DNA of 57,167 nucleotides. Source: an uncultured Atopobium sp. GTDB lineage: Bacteria > Actinomycetota > Coriobacteriia > Coriobacteriales > Atopobiaceae. The DNA is taken from contig CALIAZ010000039.1 of the NCBI GenBank assembly GCA_938045565.1, forward strand, positions 1 to 57,167, read 5' to 3'. Below the pieces are notes generated by a model that worked only from the letters and a program-made list of their open reading frames with translations, was not told the origin of the DNA and did not search any database. The position numbers and the translations under genes were made by a program. Below, one piece after another: positions 7,873 through 16,075 of the stretch. Numbering within the stretch: the stretch's first letter is position 1; each line of letters opens with the position of its first letter.

Positions 7873-8931
7873 TTAAAAGAATCGATAAACAATCTGTGAG
7901 TTGTAAGGATGCTCAGGTGTGCAAATAGGCTGAGGCCACTCTGCATGGTGAGCGCAGTCTGGATAAAATTCGCTTTCAAATGCAAAGCCAGCTTGAGGCT
8001 TGTAGATAGCACCATCTTTTGCGCGCGCCTCGTCAAGCCAGTTGCCGGTATACAGATGAGCGCCAGGAGCGGTAATTTGAATTTCAAGCGAGCGTCCGCT
8101 TTCTGATGTGGCGAGAAGAGCGGGGCGTAGCTGACCATTTTCATAGTTATTAATGGCAAAGCAGTGATCATATCCACGAGCAATTTTGAGCTGCTCATTA
8201 TCTGCGTCAATATCTTTGCCAATGGTTTTAGGTGTGCGGAAATCAAAAGGAGTTCCTGCAACAGGATCTATGGTTCCTGCAGAAACCGAGTCGTCTCGTA
8301 AGGGTAGATATGAATCTGCTTGGATAGTAAGTTGGTGACCAAGAACATCTCCAGAATCATGACCGTTGAGGTTAAAGTACACATGGTTAGTCATGTTTAC
8401 AAACGTTGCAGCATCGGTTGTGCAGGTATACGTAAGATTTAGCGTTGACTCTGCAACTTCTTCAACAAGCTGATAGGCTGCGGTAATGTGACGGTTTCCT
8501 GGCAGTCCATACTCTCCATCTACCAGGTCAATGCTAAAGGTAACCGTATTATGTGCTTCATCGATTTTTGCTTGCCAAATGCGTTTATGGATACCAGCAA
8601 CCAGATCAGTATGCAGGTTATTTTGATTGTCTGGGCCGTTGTTTTTAGGAAGGTGATAGACAACACCATTTAGTGGGATTTCTGCTCTATCTGCTCGATT
8701 AGCAGAAGGTCCAATGGAAGCGCCAAAACAAGCTGGATTATCTAAATACAGGTCAAACAAGCCATAGCCAAGAACTACATCTGCTTGCGTGCCATAGATA
8801 TCTGGTACAGAAATGCCAAGAATGGTTGCACCAAAATTACTCAATTTAACTGTTGAATGACCGCCGCGAATAGTATATGTAAGCGCAGCAGGGGAGTTAA
8901 CAAAACTATCAAAAGGTCGAATATCAATCAT
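7873..8931 (-). CDS. galM: Aldose 1-epimerase (galactose mutarotase)
   Basis: Interconverts beta- and alpha-galactose so that galactokinase can act. The 352-residue protein has the mutarotase landmarks: NRADRAEIPLNG near the start, the catalytic-His segment MTNHVYFNLNGHDSG, GYDHCFAI, and a C-terminal GFAFESEFYPDCAHH segment that carries the catalytic Glu. The ATG at 8931 is preceded by GGAGG at good spacing; an ATG seven codons earlier would place that site inside the gene, so the later start is preferred. It is the first gene of the gal operon, with an operator candidate 44 nt upstream. Confidence 0.93.
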   Translation of the reverse strand: MIDIRPFDSFVNSPAALTYTIRGGHSTVKLSNFGATILGISVPDIYGTQADVVLGYGLFDLYLDNPACFGASIGPSANRADRAEIPLNGVVYHLPKNNGPDNQNNLHTDLVAGIHKRIWQAKIDEAHNTVTFSIDLVDGEYGLPGNRHITAAYQLVEEVAESTLNLTYTCTTDAATFVNMTNHVYFNLNGHDSGDVLGHQLTIQADSYLPLRDDSVSAGTIDPVAGTPFDFRTPKTIGKDIDADNEQLKIARGYDHCFAINNYENGQLRPALLATSESGRSLEIQITAPGAHLYTGNWLDEARAKDGAIYKPQAGFAFESEFYPDCAHHAEWPQPICTPEHPYNSQIVYRFF

Positions 8932-8974
8932 CGGATACCTCCGAGATACCACTCATAGTGCATTACCCTTACTA

Positions 8975-8990
8975 TGTTAACGTACTCATA
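8975..8990 (-). promoter_or_regulatory. Candidate GalR/LacI-family operator upstream of galM
   Basis: On the minus strand the sequence reads TATGAGTACGTTAACA. It differs by one base from a site in front of the divergent regulator gene (9161-9176). The 14-bp core TGAGTACGTWAACA is an imperfect palindrome with a central CG, the form typical of LacI/GalR-family operators. Two near-identical copies flanking a divergent regulator and its gal operon make regulation by that protein likely; binding itself is inferred. Confidence 0.7.
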
Positions 8991-9160
8991 ACGAACTAAT
9001 AGGAAATTATTAAGTTTTCAGTCAGTGGTATTTTTGCGGGGGCAAACGGTTAGACTGCAGGTCAAAAGTCCTTCTCGCCGAACGGTTATTTTTTTACCGT
9101 GAGCGTTTAATTTGCTGATAAATATGCAATTTTATCGCGTTATGTCAATCTACCTGCTAG

Positions 9161-9176
9161 TATGAGTACGTAAACA
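9161..9176 (+). promoter_or_regulatory. Candidate operator and extended -10 of the LacI-type regulator gene
   Basis: TATGAGTACGTAAACA, the partner of the site at 8975-8990. It overlaps a TGCTAGTAT sequence (9155-9163) that resembles an extended -10, so binding here would repress the regulator's own gene. The rest of the 266-nt divergent region has a direct repeat AACGGTTA (9045-9052, 9081-9088) and an ACGGT/ACCGT inverted repeat (9082-9100) of unknown meaning. Confidence 0.65.
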
Positions 9177-9197
9177 AGCAGATAATCGGAGGAATTC

Positions 9198-10226
9198 GTG
9201 ACTCGCTCGCATAGTTCTAGCTCAAATAAGCGCTCTGTTTCAATGGCTGATGTTGCGCAAGCAGCTGGTGTTTCTCAGCAGACCGTTTCTCGTGTTGCTA
9301 ATGGCGCTCAGAACGTCAGCAAGGCCACGCGAGAAAAAGTTCAGGCAGCAATGGAGTCTATGGGCTTTAGGCCAAGTTTTGCGGGTAGGTCGTTGAGGTC
9401 CGGCTCGTATCAATCGGTGGGACTTTGCTTGTACGACATTCGCGAGTTTGGTAACTTAGCCACGCTTGATGGCATTGTTTCTGCTGCTCGTGAGCATGAA
9501 TATGCAATTACGATGATTGAGAAAGGCTCCGATGACGGCTTGTGCCTGCAGGATATTTCTCATCGCATGTCTAATCTTCCCGTTGAGGGCATGATTATTA
9601 GCATGAGTCTTATGGCGTCAGACTTTGAATCATTTGTACCGCAGCCAGGCCTTGGAACAGTTCTTCTTACTATGCATGAACACCCTTACTGCACCACTGT
9701 TGATTCTGATCAGTATGGTTGCTCAAAGCTTGTCATTGACCATCTCTTTGAACTTGGTCATCGCAAAATCCGTTTTGTAGCAGGTCCTTCATACTCTATT
9801 GACTCGCAATTTCGCGAGAAGGGCTGGCGAGATGCAATGTCTGAGTATGGGTTGGAAATTGTTGAGCCATTTGCTGGTGACTGGACTGCTAATAGTGGTT
9901 ATGAAATTGGTAAAAAGTTGCGAGAAAATCGCGATTATACGGCAGTGTATGTTGCCAACGACCAGATGGCACTTGGTATCATTGCGGCATTTGAAGAAGT
10001 GGGACTGAGCGTTCCAGATGATGTCAGCATTGTTGGTGTTGATGACTCTCTTGAGAACTATCTGCCTAACTTCTCATTAACCACAGTTCGCTTTAACCTA
10101 CTAGAGCGCGGACGTGTTGCACTTGAGCATGCAATTCGTGCATCTGAGTCTGGATATGAACCCGAAGCAATCAGAATTGCTCCAAAGCTCATTGTTCGTA
10201 CTACCACAGCAGCACCACAGAAGTAG
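9198..10226 (+). CDS. LacI/GalR-family transcriptional regulator, probable galactose repressor
   Basis: A 342-residue regulator. Residues about 15-65 form the LacI-type helix-turn-helix (SMADVAQAAGVSQQTVSRV followed by a hinge with GFRPS). The rest is a periplasmic-binding-protein-like sugar-sensing domain, with the MALGIIAAFEEVGLSVPDD and VSIVGVDDS segments near the C-terminus. The GTG start has GGAGG at ideal spacing; there is a 14-residue Ser/Arg-rich leader before the HTH. It is divergent from galM, and paired operator candidates flank the intergenic region, so control of gal (and perhaps mgl) is the likely role. Inducer not determinable from sequence. Confidence 0.9.
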   Translation: MTRSHSSSSNKRSVSMADVAQAAGVSQQTVSRVANGAQNVSKATREKVQAAMESMGFRPSFAGRSLRSGSYQSVGLCLYDIREFGNLATLDGIVSAAREHEYAITMIEKGSDDGLCLQDISHRMSNLPVEGMIISMSLMASDFESFVPQPGLGTVLLTMHEHPYCTTVDSDQYGCSKLVIDHLFELGHRKIRFVAGPSYSIDSQFREKGWRDAMSEYGLEIVEPFAGDWTANSGYEIGKKLRENRDYTAVYVANDQMALGIIAAFEEVGLSVPDDVSIVGVDDSLENYLPNFSLTTVRFNLLERGRVALEHAIRASESGYEPEAIRIAPKLIVRTTTAAPQK

Positions 10227-10302
10227 GGAAGTCTCTTAAAAAGTCGGGTTTCTCGCCATAATCAGCTATACTGTTCAGGCAATAGTTGATTAGAGGAGTT
10301 GT

Positions 10303-11406
10303 ATGTCTGGGTCACTAAATAAAGAATTAGGCTGGTCAGTTCAGGTTTCCTTAGATACGCACGAGATTCGTGCAGGAGAGACTGTAACTGCAACTCCTAA
10401 AATTATTGGTGCAAACCCTGAGGGTTTCAGATTCAACTATGTGTGGAGCTTGTATGATCGTTGGGACGAGGGCTTTTGGGATACCACGGAGCATCAGTTT
10501 GGTGGCTCAATTACGGATACTTCGTGGACATTTACGTTTACCGAGCCTGGTCGCTACCATCTTTATATTGATGCATTTGACAGTCTTAATAATCCTCAGA
10601 CGGTTACCGCTTGGGTGGTAGTTGCGGGTGATGACGATTTTATGCGTCCACCACTTCCTTCTGAAGATGCAGAAACTGTTGTTGCGGTAAATGGTGTTTC
10701 GGAGATTTTTAATATTGCTTCGGAGCAGTTTAACTCGCTGAAAGAGTATTTTATTGCCTTTGCACGTGGTGAGGTTGCCTTCAAGGAATTCAAAGCTCTT
10801 GATGACATCTCATTTGAGGTTAAGCGCGGCGAGGCTTTTGGTTTGGTGGGCACCAACGGCTCCGGCAAGTCTACTATGCTCAAAATTATTGCTGGTGTAC
10901 TTGAGCCTTCTAAGGGAACCTGCGAGGTCAAAGGTACTATTGCACCGCTTATTGAGCTTGGCGCAGGTTTTGACATGGAGCTAACCGCTAAAGAGAATAT
11001 CTATCTTAACGGTGCTCTTCTTGGTTACAAAAAGGAATTTATTGACTCGCACTTTGATCAGATTGTTGAGTTTGCTGAGCTTGAGGGCTTTATGGATATG
11101 CCACTCAAGAATTACTCGTCGGGTATGGTGGCACGTATTGCTTTTGCAATTGCTACGGTCACAGAGCCCGACCTGCTTATTGTTGATGAGACGCTCTCGG
11201 TAGGAGATTTTCTCTTCCAGCAAAAGTGCGAGAATCGCATCAAAGAGTTGGTTGCTTCAAATAATGTTACGGTTCTTCTGGTTTCTCACTCCATTGACCT
11301 GGTTCAGCGCATTTGTGACCGCGCCATTTGGATTGAGAAAGGTAAACAGCGCATGCTTGGTCCTGTAGATGAAGTTTGTGAAGCTTACGAGCATCTCAAG
11401 AGATAA
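10303..11406 (+). CDS. Polysaccharide-export-type (TagH/Wzt-like) ABC ATPase with N-terminal beta domain
   Basis: Residues about 140-367 are an ABC ATPase closest to the teichoic acid/O-antigen export group: Walker A GTNGSGKST (183-191), the group-typical APLIELGAGFDMELTAKENI segment, signature NYSSGMVARIAFA near 269, Walker B LLIVDET, and SHSIDLVQRICDRAIWIEKG. Residues 1-125 are a separate beta-rich region full of Trp and Tyr that resembles an Ig/PKD-like sandwich (for example YVWSLYDRWDEGFWD and FTEPGRYHLYIDAFD). Wzt proteins have their sugar-binding beta domain at the C-terminus; here it is N-terminal. No TagG/Wzm permease is adjacent. It stands alone between the gal regulator and pyrR. 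Exported polymer unknown. Confidence 0.85.
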   Translation: MSGSLNKELGWSVQVSLDTHEIRAGETVTATPKIIGANPEGFRFNYVWSLYDRWDEGFWDTTEHQFGGSITDTSWTFTFTEPGRYHLYIDAFDSLNNPQTVTAWVVVAGDDDFMRPPLPSEDAETVVAVNGVSEIFNIASEQFNSLKEYFIAFARGEVAFKEFKALDDISFEVKRGEAFGLVGTNGSGKSTMLKIIAGVLEPSKGTCEVKGTIAPLIELGAGFDMELTAKENIYLNGALLGYKKEFIDSHFDQIVEFAELEGFMDMPLKNYSSGMVARIAFAIATVTEPDLLIVDETLSVGDFLFQQKCENRIKELVASNNVTVLLVSHSIDLVQRICDRAIWIEKGKQRMLGPVDEVCEAYEHLKR

Positions 11407-11442
11407 TTAAAATTTCTAACCTCAAATTAGGTCCTATACGAG

Positions 11443-11448
11443 TACAAT
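11443..11448 (+). promoter_or_regulatory. Candidate -10 box of the pyr operon
   Basis: TACAAT lies about 110 nt upstream of pyrR, at the right place to make a leader that contains the attenuator at 11512-11547. I see no convincing -35 box at 16-18 nt. Confidence 0.35.
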
Positions 11449-11511
11449 ATGTGTGTCTTTAAATGTGGTACGAGATACCCGTAAGGCTCATAGTCATAGT
11501 TTTGCCTTTTG

Positions 11512-11547
11512 GATACCTTGTGCCTAGTCAGGTGAGGTATCTTTTTT
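11512..11547 (+). promoter_or_regulatory. pyr operon attenuator with PyrR-binding-like sequence
   Basis: GATACCT pairs with AGGTATC around a 16-nt loop and six T follow: an intrinsic terminator 12 nt before the pyrR start. The descending part contains AGTCAGGTGAGGT (11526-11538), close to the Bacillus PyrR-binding consensus AGUCCAGAGAGGCU. An upstream GATACC (11474-11479) could pair with the same GGTATC and form an alternative structure. Together this fits UMP-dependent control of the operon by PyrR, either by attenuation or by hiding the ribosome site; which of the two cannot be told from sequence. Confidence 0.75.
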
Positions 11548-11559
11548 ATTGGAGGCGCT

Positions 11560-12135
11560 ATGGCTCAAGAAGGTTCACACTCTCTTATTGTGGATGAGAA
11601 GTCCTTGGACCGCATGCTTACACGAATTGCTCACGAAATTGTTGAGAATAACAATTCAATTGAAAACGTTGTTCTGGTAGGCATTATTCGACGTGGAGAA
11701 GTTTTGGCTTCTCGTCTTGCGGAAAAGATTTTGAGTTTTACTGGATTTAAGCCAAAAGTTGGCTCACTTGATATCAGCTTTTATCGCGATGATTTTAGAA
11801 GAAATATTGCACCAGTACTCCACGCAACTAATATTGATTTTGATATTTCGGGCACAAGTATTGTGCTGGTAGATGACGTTCTTCAGACTGGAAGAACTAT
11901 CAGGGCAGCGCTTGATGCTCTTATTGATTACGGTCGTCCTGAACGTGTTCAGCTAGCTGTGGTAGTTGACCGTGGACGTCGCGAGCTTCCCATTAGACCT
12001 GACTATGTAGGAAAGAACATTCCTTCATCAAAGAGCCAGGTAGTTAGTTTAAATGTTAAAGAAATTGATGGTCAGGACTGTGTTTTGTTGTATGAAGCTG
12101 ACTACTCTAATCCTTTTATTGAGGGAGAAAACTAA
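11560..12135 (+). CDS. pyrR: Bifunctional pyr operon regulator / uracil phosphoribosyltransferase PyrR
   Basis: RNA-binding regulator that senses UMP and PRPP and controls the pyr leader; family members may also convert uracil to UMP. The 191-residue protein has the PRPP-binding motif IVLVDDVLQTGRTIRAAL (about residues 105-122), the VGIIRRGEVLASRLAEKI segment and the RGRRELPIRPDYVGKN segment characteristic of PyrR. GGAGG precedes the ATG. Its stop overlaps the pyrB start by one base (TAATG). It is the first gene of a six-gene operon and is encoded directly after its own presumed target site. Confidence 0.96.
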   Translation: MAQEGSHSLIVDEKSLDRMLTRIAHEIVENNNSIENVVLVGIIRRGEVLASRLAEKILSFTGFKPKVGSLDISFYRDDFRRNIAPVLHATNIDFDISGTSIVLVDDVLQTGRTIRAALDALIDYGRPERVQLAVVVDRGRRELPIRPDYVGKNIPSSKSQVVSLNVKEIDGQDCVLLYEADYSNPFIEGEN

Positions 12136-13070
12136 TGCTTTCAGTTAAACATTTGATTGATACAAACAGTCTGACTCATGATGATATCCAGCAGATTCTT
12201 GATACCGCTCAGTCATTTGAGGCTGTGAACAACAGAGACATCAAAAAAGTGCCAGCACTTCGTGGTCGTACCATCGTAAATCTTTTTTTGGAACCTTCTA
12301 CCAGGACTCGTTCCTCATTTGAACTTGCCGAGAAGCGTCTCTCTGCTGATGCTCTAAATATGGGAGGCTCAACTTCATCTGTTGTTAAGGGTGAATCGCT
12401 GGCAGATACTATTCAGACTATCGACGCCATGAACGTTGATATGTTCATCTGTCGTGCAAGACTTGCAGGAACACCACAGAAGATTACTGAGAATACTGAT
12501 GCGGTGGTTATAAATGCGGGTGACGGTAAGCATCAGCACCCAACTCAGGCAATGCTTGACCTCTATACTATCCGCAAGAACTTTGGACATCTTGATGGTC
12601 TTAAGGTTGCTATTGTCGGTGATCTTTCTCACAGTCGCGTTGTTGGTTCTTTGGTGCCAGCACTTAAAACTATGGGGGCAGAGGTGGTTTTGGTCGGTCC
12701 TCCAACATTCCACGTAGATGATCCAAGTTGGTTTGACTGTTATCAGACTTCGCACTTTGATGAAGTCATTGGAGATGTAGACGTCGTGTATATGCTTCGT
12801 GTGCAGCTGGAGCGTATGGAAGGAGCTCCTATTCCTTCTCGCCGTGAGTATAACAGGCTTTGGGGTCTTGATGAGCGCCGCAGCAAGCTGATGAAGCCCG
12901 AAGCAATTATTTGCCACCCAGGTCCTATGAACCGTGGCATGGAAATTAACAGCGAGGTAGCTGATTGTGTTCGCTCTCGTATTCTTGACCAGGTCAATGC
13001 AGGCGTTTTAACGCGCATGGCCGAAATGTATCTGCTTCTGGGAGGAGACTTTAATGGCATTTCTGCTTAA
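12135..13070 (+). CDS. pyrB: Aspartate carbamoyltransferase catalytic subunit
   Basis: Condenses carbamoyl phosphate with L-aspartate, the committed step of pyrimidine synthesis. The 311-residue length is normal. The carbamoyl-phosphate motif STRTRSSFE lies near residue 56, GDGKHQHPTQAMLDLYTI near 128, and CHPGPMNRGMEI near 256. No pyrI regulatory subunit is nearby, as is usual for Gram-positive-type enzymes controlled through PyrR. It overlaps pyrR by one base and pyrC by 17 bases, so translation is coupled. Confidence 0.97.
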   Translation: MLSVKHLIDTNSLTHDDIQQILDTAQSFEAVNNRDIKKVPALRGRTIVNLFLEPSTRTRSSFELAEKRLSADALNMGGSTSSVVKGESLADTIQTIDAMNVDMFICRARLAGTPQKITENTDAVVINAGDGKHQHPTQAMLDLYTIRKNFGHLDGLKVAIVGDLSHSRVVGSLVPALKTMGAEVVLVGPPTFHVDDPSWFDCYQTSHFDEVIGDVDVVYMLRVQLERMEGAPIPSRREYNRLWGLDERRSKLMKPEAIICHPGPMNRGMEINSEVADCVRSRILDQVNAGVLTRMAEMYLLLGGDFNGISA

Positions 13071-14361
13071 GGGTGCACGCGTTGTTGACCCACAGCTTAA
13101 TCTTGATGCGGTAATGGATGTTCGTATTGACGGAGAAACCATTGATGAAGTTGCAGCAACGGTTAAACCTCAAGTGGGCGATATTGTAATTGAAGCAAAG
13201 GGTAAGGTACTGACACCTGGCCTTGTTGACATGCACGTTCACTTTAGAGATCCTGGCTTTGAGTACAAGGAGACCATCGAAACAGGCTCTAGAGCCGCGG
13301 TTCATGGTGGTTTCACTGACGTTGCTACTATGCCAAATACCAATCCTGTCACCGATAATGGAGCTGCAGTTCGTTTTCAGATTGACCGTGGCAATGAGGT
13401 TGGTCTCATTCACGTGCGTCCCATGGGTGCTCTGACTAAGGGTTCTAAGGGACAAGAGCTTGCTGAGATTGGCAACATGGTTGACGAGGGCGCTTCTGCG
13501 TTCTCTGACGATGGGCACGGCGTTCAAAGCGCTGGTATGATGCGTACAGTTATGGAGTACGTTTCCCAGTTTGACCGCGTTGTTGCTGCTCACTGTGAGA
13601 TTGAATCCATCAGTGCTGGTGGCGTTGTTAACGAGGGCCGCGCAAGCACGCGTCTAGGTATGTTTGGTTGGCCGGCACTTGGCGAGGAGATGGAGATTTC
13701 CAGAGATATTGATCTTTGCCGACTTACTGGCTGTTCTCTACATATCTGCCACATTTCAACAGGCAGGGGAGCAGAGCTGGTACGGGCAGCTAAGAAGGAA
13801 GGTCTGCCTGTTACCGCAGAGGTTTGTCCTCATCACCTTTTCTTGTCTGAGGACGACATCACCGATGCTTATAACACTAACCTTAAGATGAACCCACCGC
13901 TCAGAACTGCTGAGGATACGCTTGCGCTTCAGGCAGCAGTTGCAGACGGTACAGTTGATTGTATTGTTACCGATCATGCACCTCATGCAGCTCACGAGAA
14001 GGACTGTGAGTGGGAAATCTCTTACTTTGGCTGCATTGGACTTGAGACCTCGCTGCCTTTAATGATTACTAATATGGTGCGCACCAACAAGCTGTCTTAC
14101 ACTGGTTTTGTTCGCGCAATGGCTGTTAATCCTCGTCGTATTCTGCGCCTTGAGCCTGTTAAGATTGCTGCAGGCTATAAGGCTGACCTGACCCTTTTTG
14201 ACCCAGAAAAGAAGGTTCAGATTACGCCAGAGTATTTTGAGAGCAAGTCTAAGAACTCGGCCTTTATTGGCGCTGAGCTTTATGGCGTTGCAACTGATGT
14301 GTTTGTTGACGGCAAGCGCGTTCTTGCCAATGAGGTAGTTGTTCCTGAAAGGGAAAAGTAA
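13054..14361 (+). CDS. pyrC: Dihydroorotase
   Basis: Cyclises N-carbamoyl-aspartate to dihydroorotate; a zinc enzyme of the class I amidohydrolase type. The 435-residue protein has metal-binding DMHVHFRDPGFEYKET (about residues 58-73), the MPNTNPVT segment, further His ligands in VAAHCE and HICHIS, and the TDHAPHA motif near 308. A GGGAGGA ribosome site lies inside the end of pyrB. Stop and start with pyrK overlap (TAATG). The family's carbamylated-lysine position could not be assigned with certainty from sequence alone. Confidence 0.96.
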   Translation: MAFLLKGARVVDPQLNLDAVMDVRIDGETIDEVAATVKPQVGDIVIEAKGKVLTPGLVDMHVHFRDPGFEYKETIETGSRAAVHGGFTDVATMPNTNPVTDNGAAVRFQIDRGNEVGLIHVRPMGALTKGSKGQELAEIGNMVDEGASAFSDDGHGVQSAGMMRTVMEYVSQFDRVVAAHCEIESISAGGVVNEGRASTRLGMFGWPALGEEMEISRDIDLCRLTGCSLHICHISTGRGAELVRAAKKEGLPVTAEVCPHHLFLSEDDITDAYNTNLKMNPPLRTAEDTLALQAAVADGTVDCIVTDHAPHAAHEKDCEWEISYFGCIGLETSLPLMITNMVRTNKLSYTGFVRAMAVNPRRILRLEPVKIAAGYKADLTLFDPEKKVQITPEYFESKSKNSAFIGAELYGVATDVFVDGKRVLANEVVVPEREK

Positions 14362-15155
14362 TGCCACTACGTGGAAATGTACAGGTATTTGACTTTACAG
14401 TTCTGAGCAATACCCAGGTTGCCCAGAATCTGTATAGAGCTCAGCTCGAGGTACCAGGTCTTTGTAAGTCCCTGGAACCTGGTCAGTTTGTAAACGTCAA
14501 CGTACCAGGCGATAAGCGCCATATTCTTCGTATCCCACTGTCCTTCTCGCTTGCTGATAAAGCAACCGATACGCTGGAGCTTATCTATGCAACAGTGGGC
14601 GAGGGCACACGCAGGCTTTCTCAGATAAAGCCAGGGGACACCAGCGACATGACAGCTCCGTGCGGTCGCCCCTGGCGCCTCAACGCTTCAAGCAAGAGAA
14701 GTGTGCTGGTAGCAGGTGGTGTGGGCATCACGCCAATCATCGCTGCAGCGCGCAAGCTTACTGAGCTTGGCGTTGAGTTTGACGCGGTTATTGGTGCGCA
14801 GACTGCCGAGAAGCTCTTTGGAGAAGAAGATCTTCTCGCGCTAGGCGCACAGAACGTGTACGTCACAACAGATGATGGTTCTAAGGGTACCAAGGGTTTT
14901 GTAACGGCAGCTTTGGAAGAGCCTTTGAGCCAGGGAGTTTGGGACGCCGTCTATACTTGCGGTCCTGAGCCTATGATGAGAAGCGTGGCCAAGCTTGCAA
15001 TTGCTCATAACGTTGCCTGCCAGGTTTCTATGGAGCGTATGATGAGCTGCGCTTTTGGTGCATGTAACACCTGCAATGTCCCACTTGCTAAGGGCGGCTA
15101 TGCGTCTGCTTGCATGGTTGGGCCTGTCTTTGAGGCAAAAGAGATCGCATGGTAG
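14361..15155 (+). CDS. pyrK: Dihydroorotate dehydrogenase B, electron-transfer subunit
   Basis: Iron-sulphur flavoprotein that passes electrons from PyrD to NAD. 264 residues: an N-terminal FAD-binding barrel with RIPLSFS (about residue 53), an NAD-binding region with VLVAGGVGITPI, and a C-terminal [2Fe-2S] site with four Cys in MSCAFGACNTCNV and ASACMVG. The presence of PyrK next to PyrD identifies the class 1B, NAD-dependent enzyme. It overlaps both neighbours by 1 and 7 bases. Confidence 0.95.
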   Translation: MPLRGNVQVFDFTVLSNTQVAQNLYRAQLEVPGLCKSLEPGQFVNVNVPGDKRHILRIPLSFSLADKATDTLELIYATVGEGTRRLSQIKPGDTSDMTAPCGRPWRLNASSKRSVLVAGGVGITPIIAAARKLTELGVEFDAVIGAQTAEKLFGEEDLLALGAQNVYVTTDDGSKGTKGFVTAALEEPLSQGVWDAVYTCGPEPMMRSVAKLAIAHNVACQVSMERMMSCAFGACNTCNVPLAKGGYASACMVGPVFEAKEIAW

Positions 15156-16075
15156 ATCAGGTAAAAATGGCCGTCAATCTTGGCGGCATTCAGATGAAAA
15201 ACCCTATCAATACTGCTGCAGGTACCTTTGGCTACGGTTGGCAGTTTGAGGGTTTCTACGACGTTTCTCTGCTTGGCGCCATCACCATGAAGGGCGTCGC
15301 TCGTGTTCCCTGGGAAGGAAACCCTGCTCCTCGCATGTGCGAGCTTAACGGTGGCATGATGAATAGCGTTGGCCTTGCTAACCCTGGAGTGGACGATTTT
15401 ATCGCTCACACCGATGACTACATGAAGGACCTTGAAGGCCGCGGTACGCGCGTTATCATGCAGATGGCGGCACATTCCGTCCAGGAGATGATTGACGTTG
15501 TAGAGCGCCTTGAAGAGCTACATCCGCACATCTCAGCTATTGAGCTTAATGTGAGTTGTCCAAATCTCGAGAAGGGCGGAAAGCCCCTCGGTGGTACTCC
15601 AGAGCAGGCTACAGAGATTATGAAGGCAGTACGTCCTCTGACAAAGCTGCCCATTCTGGTTAAGATGGCCCCCGTCAACGTTGCCGAGATTGGTAAAGCT
15701 TTTGAGGCCGCAGGCGCTGACGGTCTTACGTTAATCAACTCTATTCCAGGCATGTCAATTAATGTCCACACAAGAAAGAGCAGGCTCTCTAAGCCAACTG
15801 GCGGCCTTAGTGGTCCTCTTTGCCATAACGCTGCAGTTCGCATGGTTTGGGAGTGTGCTCAGGCGGTCTCCATTCCTATCTGCGGCGTTGGCGGCGTAGA
15901 AACGGGCGAGGATGCTGCAGAGTTTATCCTTGCGGGCGCTACGGCTGTCTCGGTGGGTTCTGCAAACCTTTACGACCCAATGTGTGCTCCACGTATTCTG
16001 AACGAGCTTGCTGACTGGGCAAAGTCTCAGGGAGTATCTGACATCCACGAGCTGATTGGAGCTGTTGAATGCTAA
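15149..16075 (+). CDS. pyrD: Dihydroorotate dehydrogenase B, catalytic subunit
   Basis: FMN enzyme oxidising dihydroorotate to orotate, class 1B because of the PyrK partner encoded just upstream. 308 residues. The N-terminal NTAAGTFGYG segment, the catalytic Cys in ELNVSCPNLEKGG (about residue 136), and FMN-phosphate segments ICGVGGVETGEDAAEFI and AVSVGSANL are visible. The ATG lies inside the end of pyrK, and the stop overlaps pyrF by 7 nt. Confidence 0.96.
   Translation: MVDQVKMAVNLGGIQMKNPINTAAGTFGYGWQFEGFYDVSLLGAITMKGVARVPWEGNPAPRMCELNGGMMNSVGLANPGVDDFIAHTDDYMKDLEGRGTRVIMQMAAHSVQEMIDVVERLEELHPHISAIELNVSCPNLEKGGKPLGGTPEQATEIMKAVRPLTKLPILVKMAPVNVAEIGKAFEAAGADGLTLINSIPGMSINVHTRKSRLSKPTGGLSGPLCHNAAVRMVWECAQAVSIPICGVGGVETGEDAAEFILAGATAVSVGSANLYDPMCAPRILNELADWAKSQGVSDIHELIGAVEC

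Noticed and set aside
9082..9100. Terminator in the gal divergent region (ACGGT/ACCGT with T-run in loop)
   Set aside because: Only five base pairs, and the T-run is in the loop, not after the stem; it is not upstream of any gene end.
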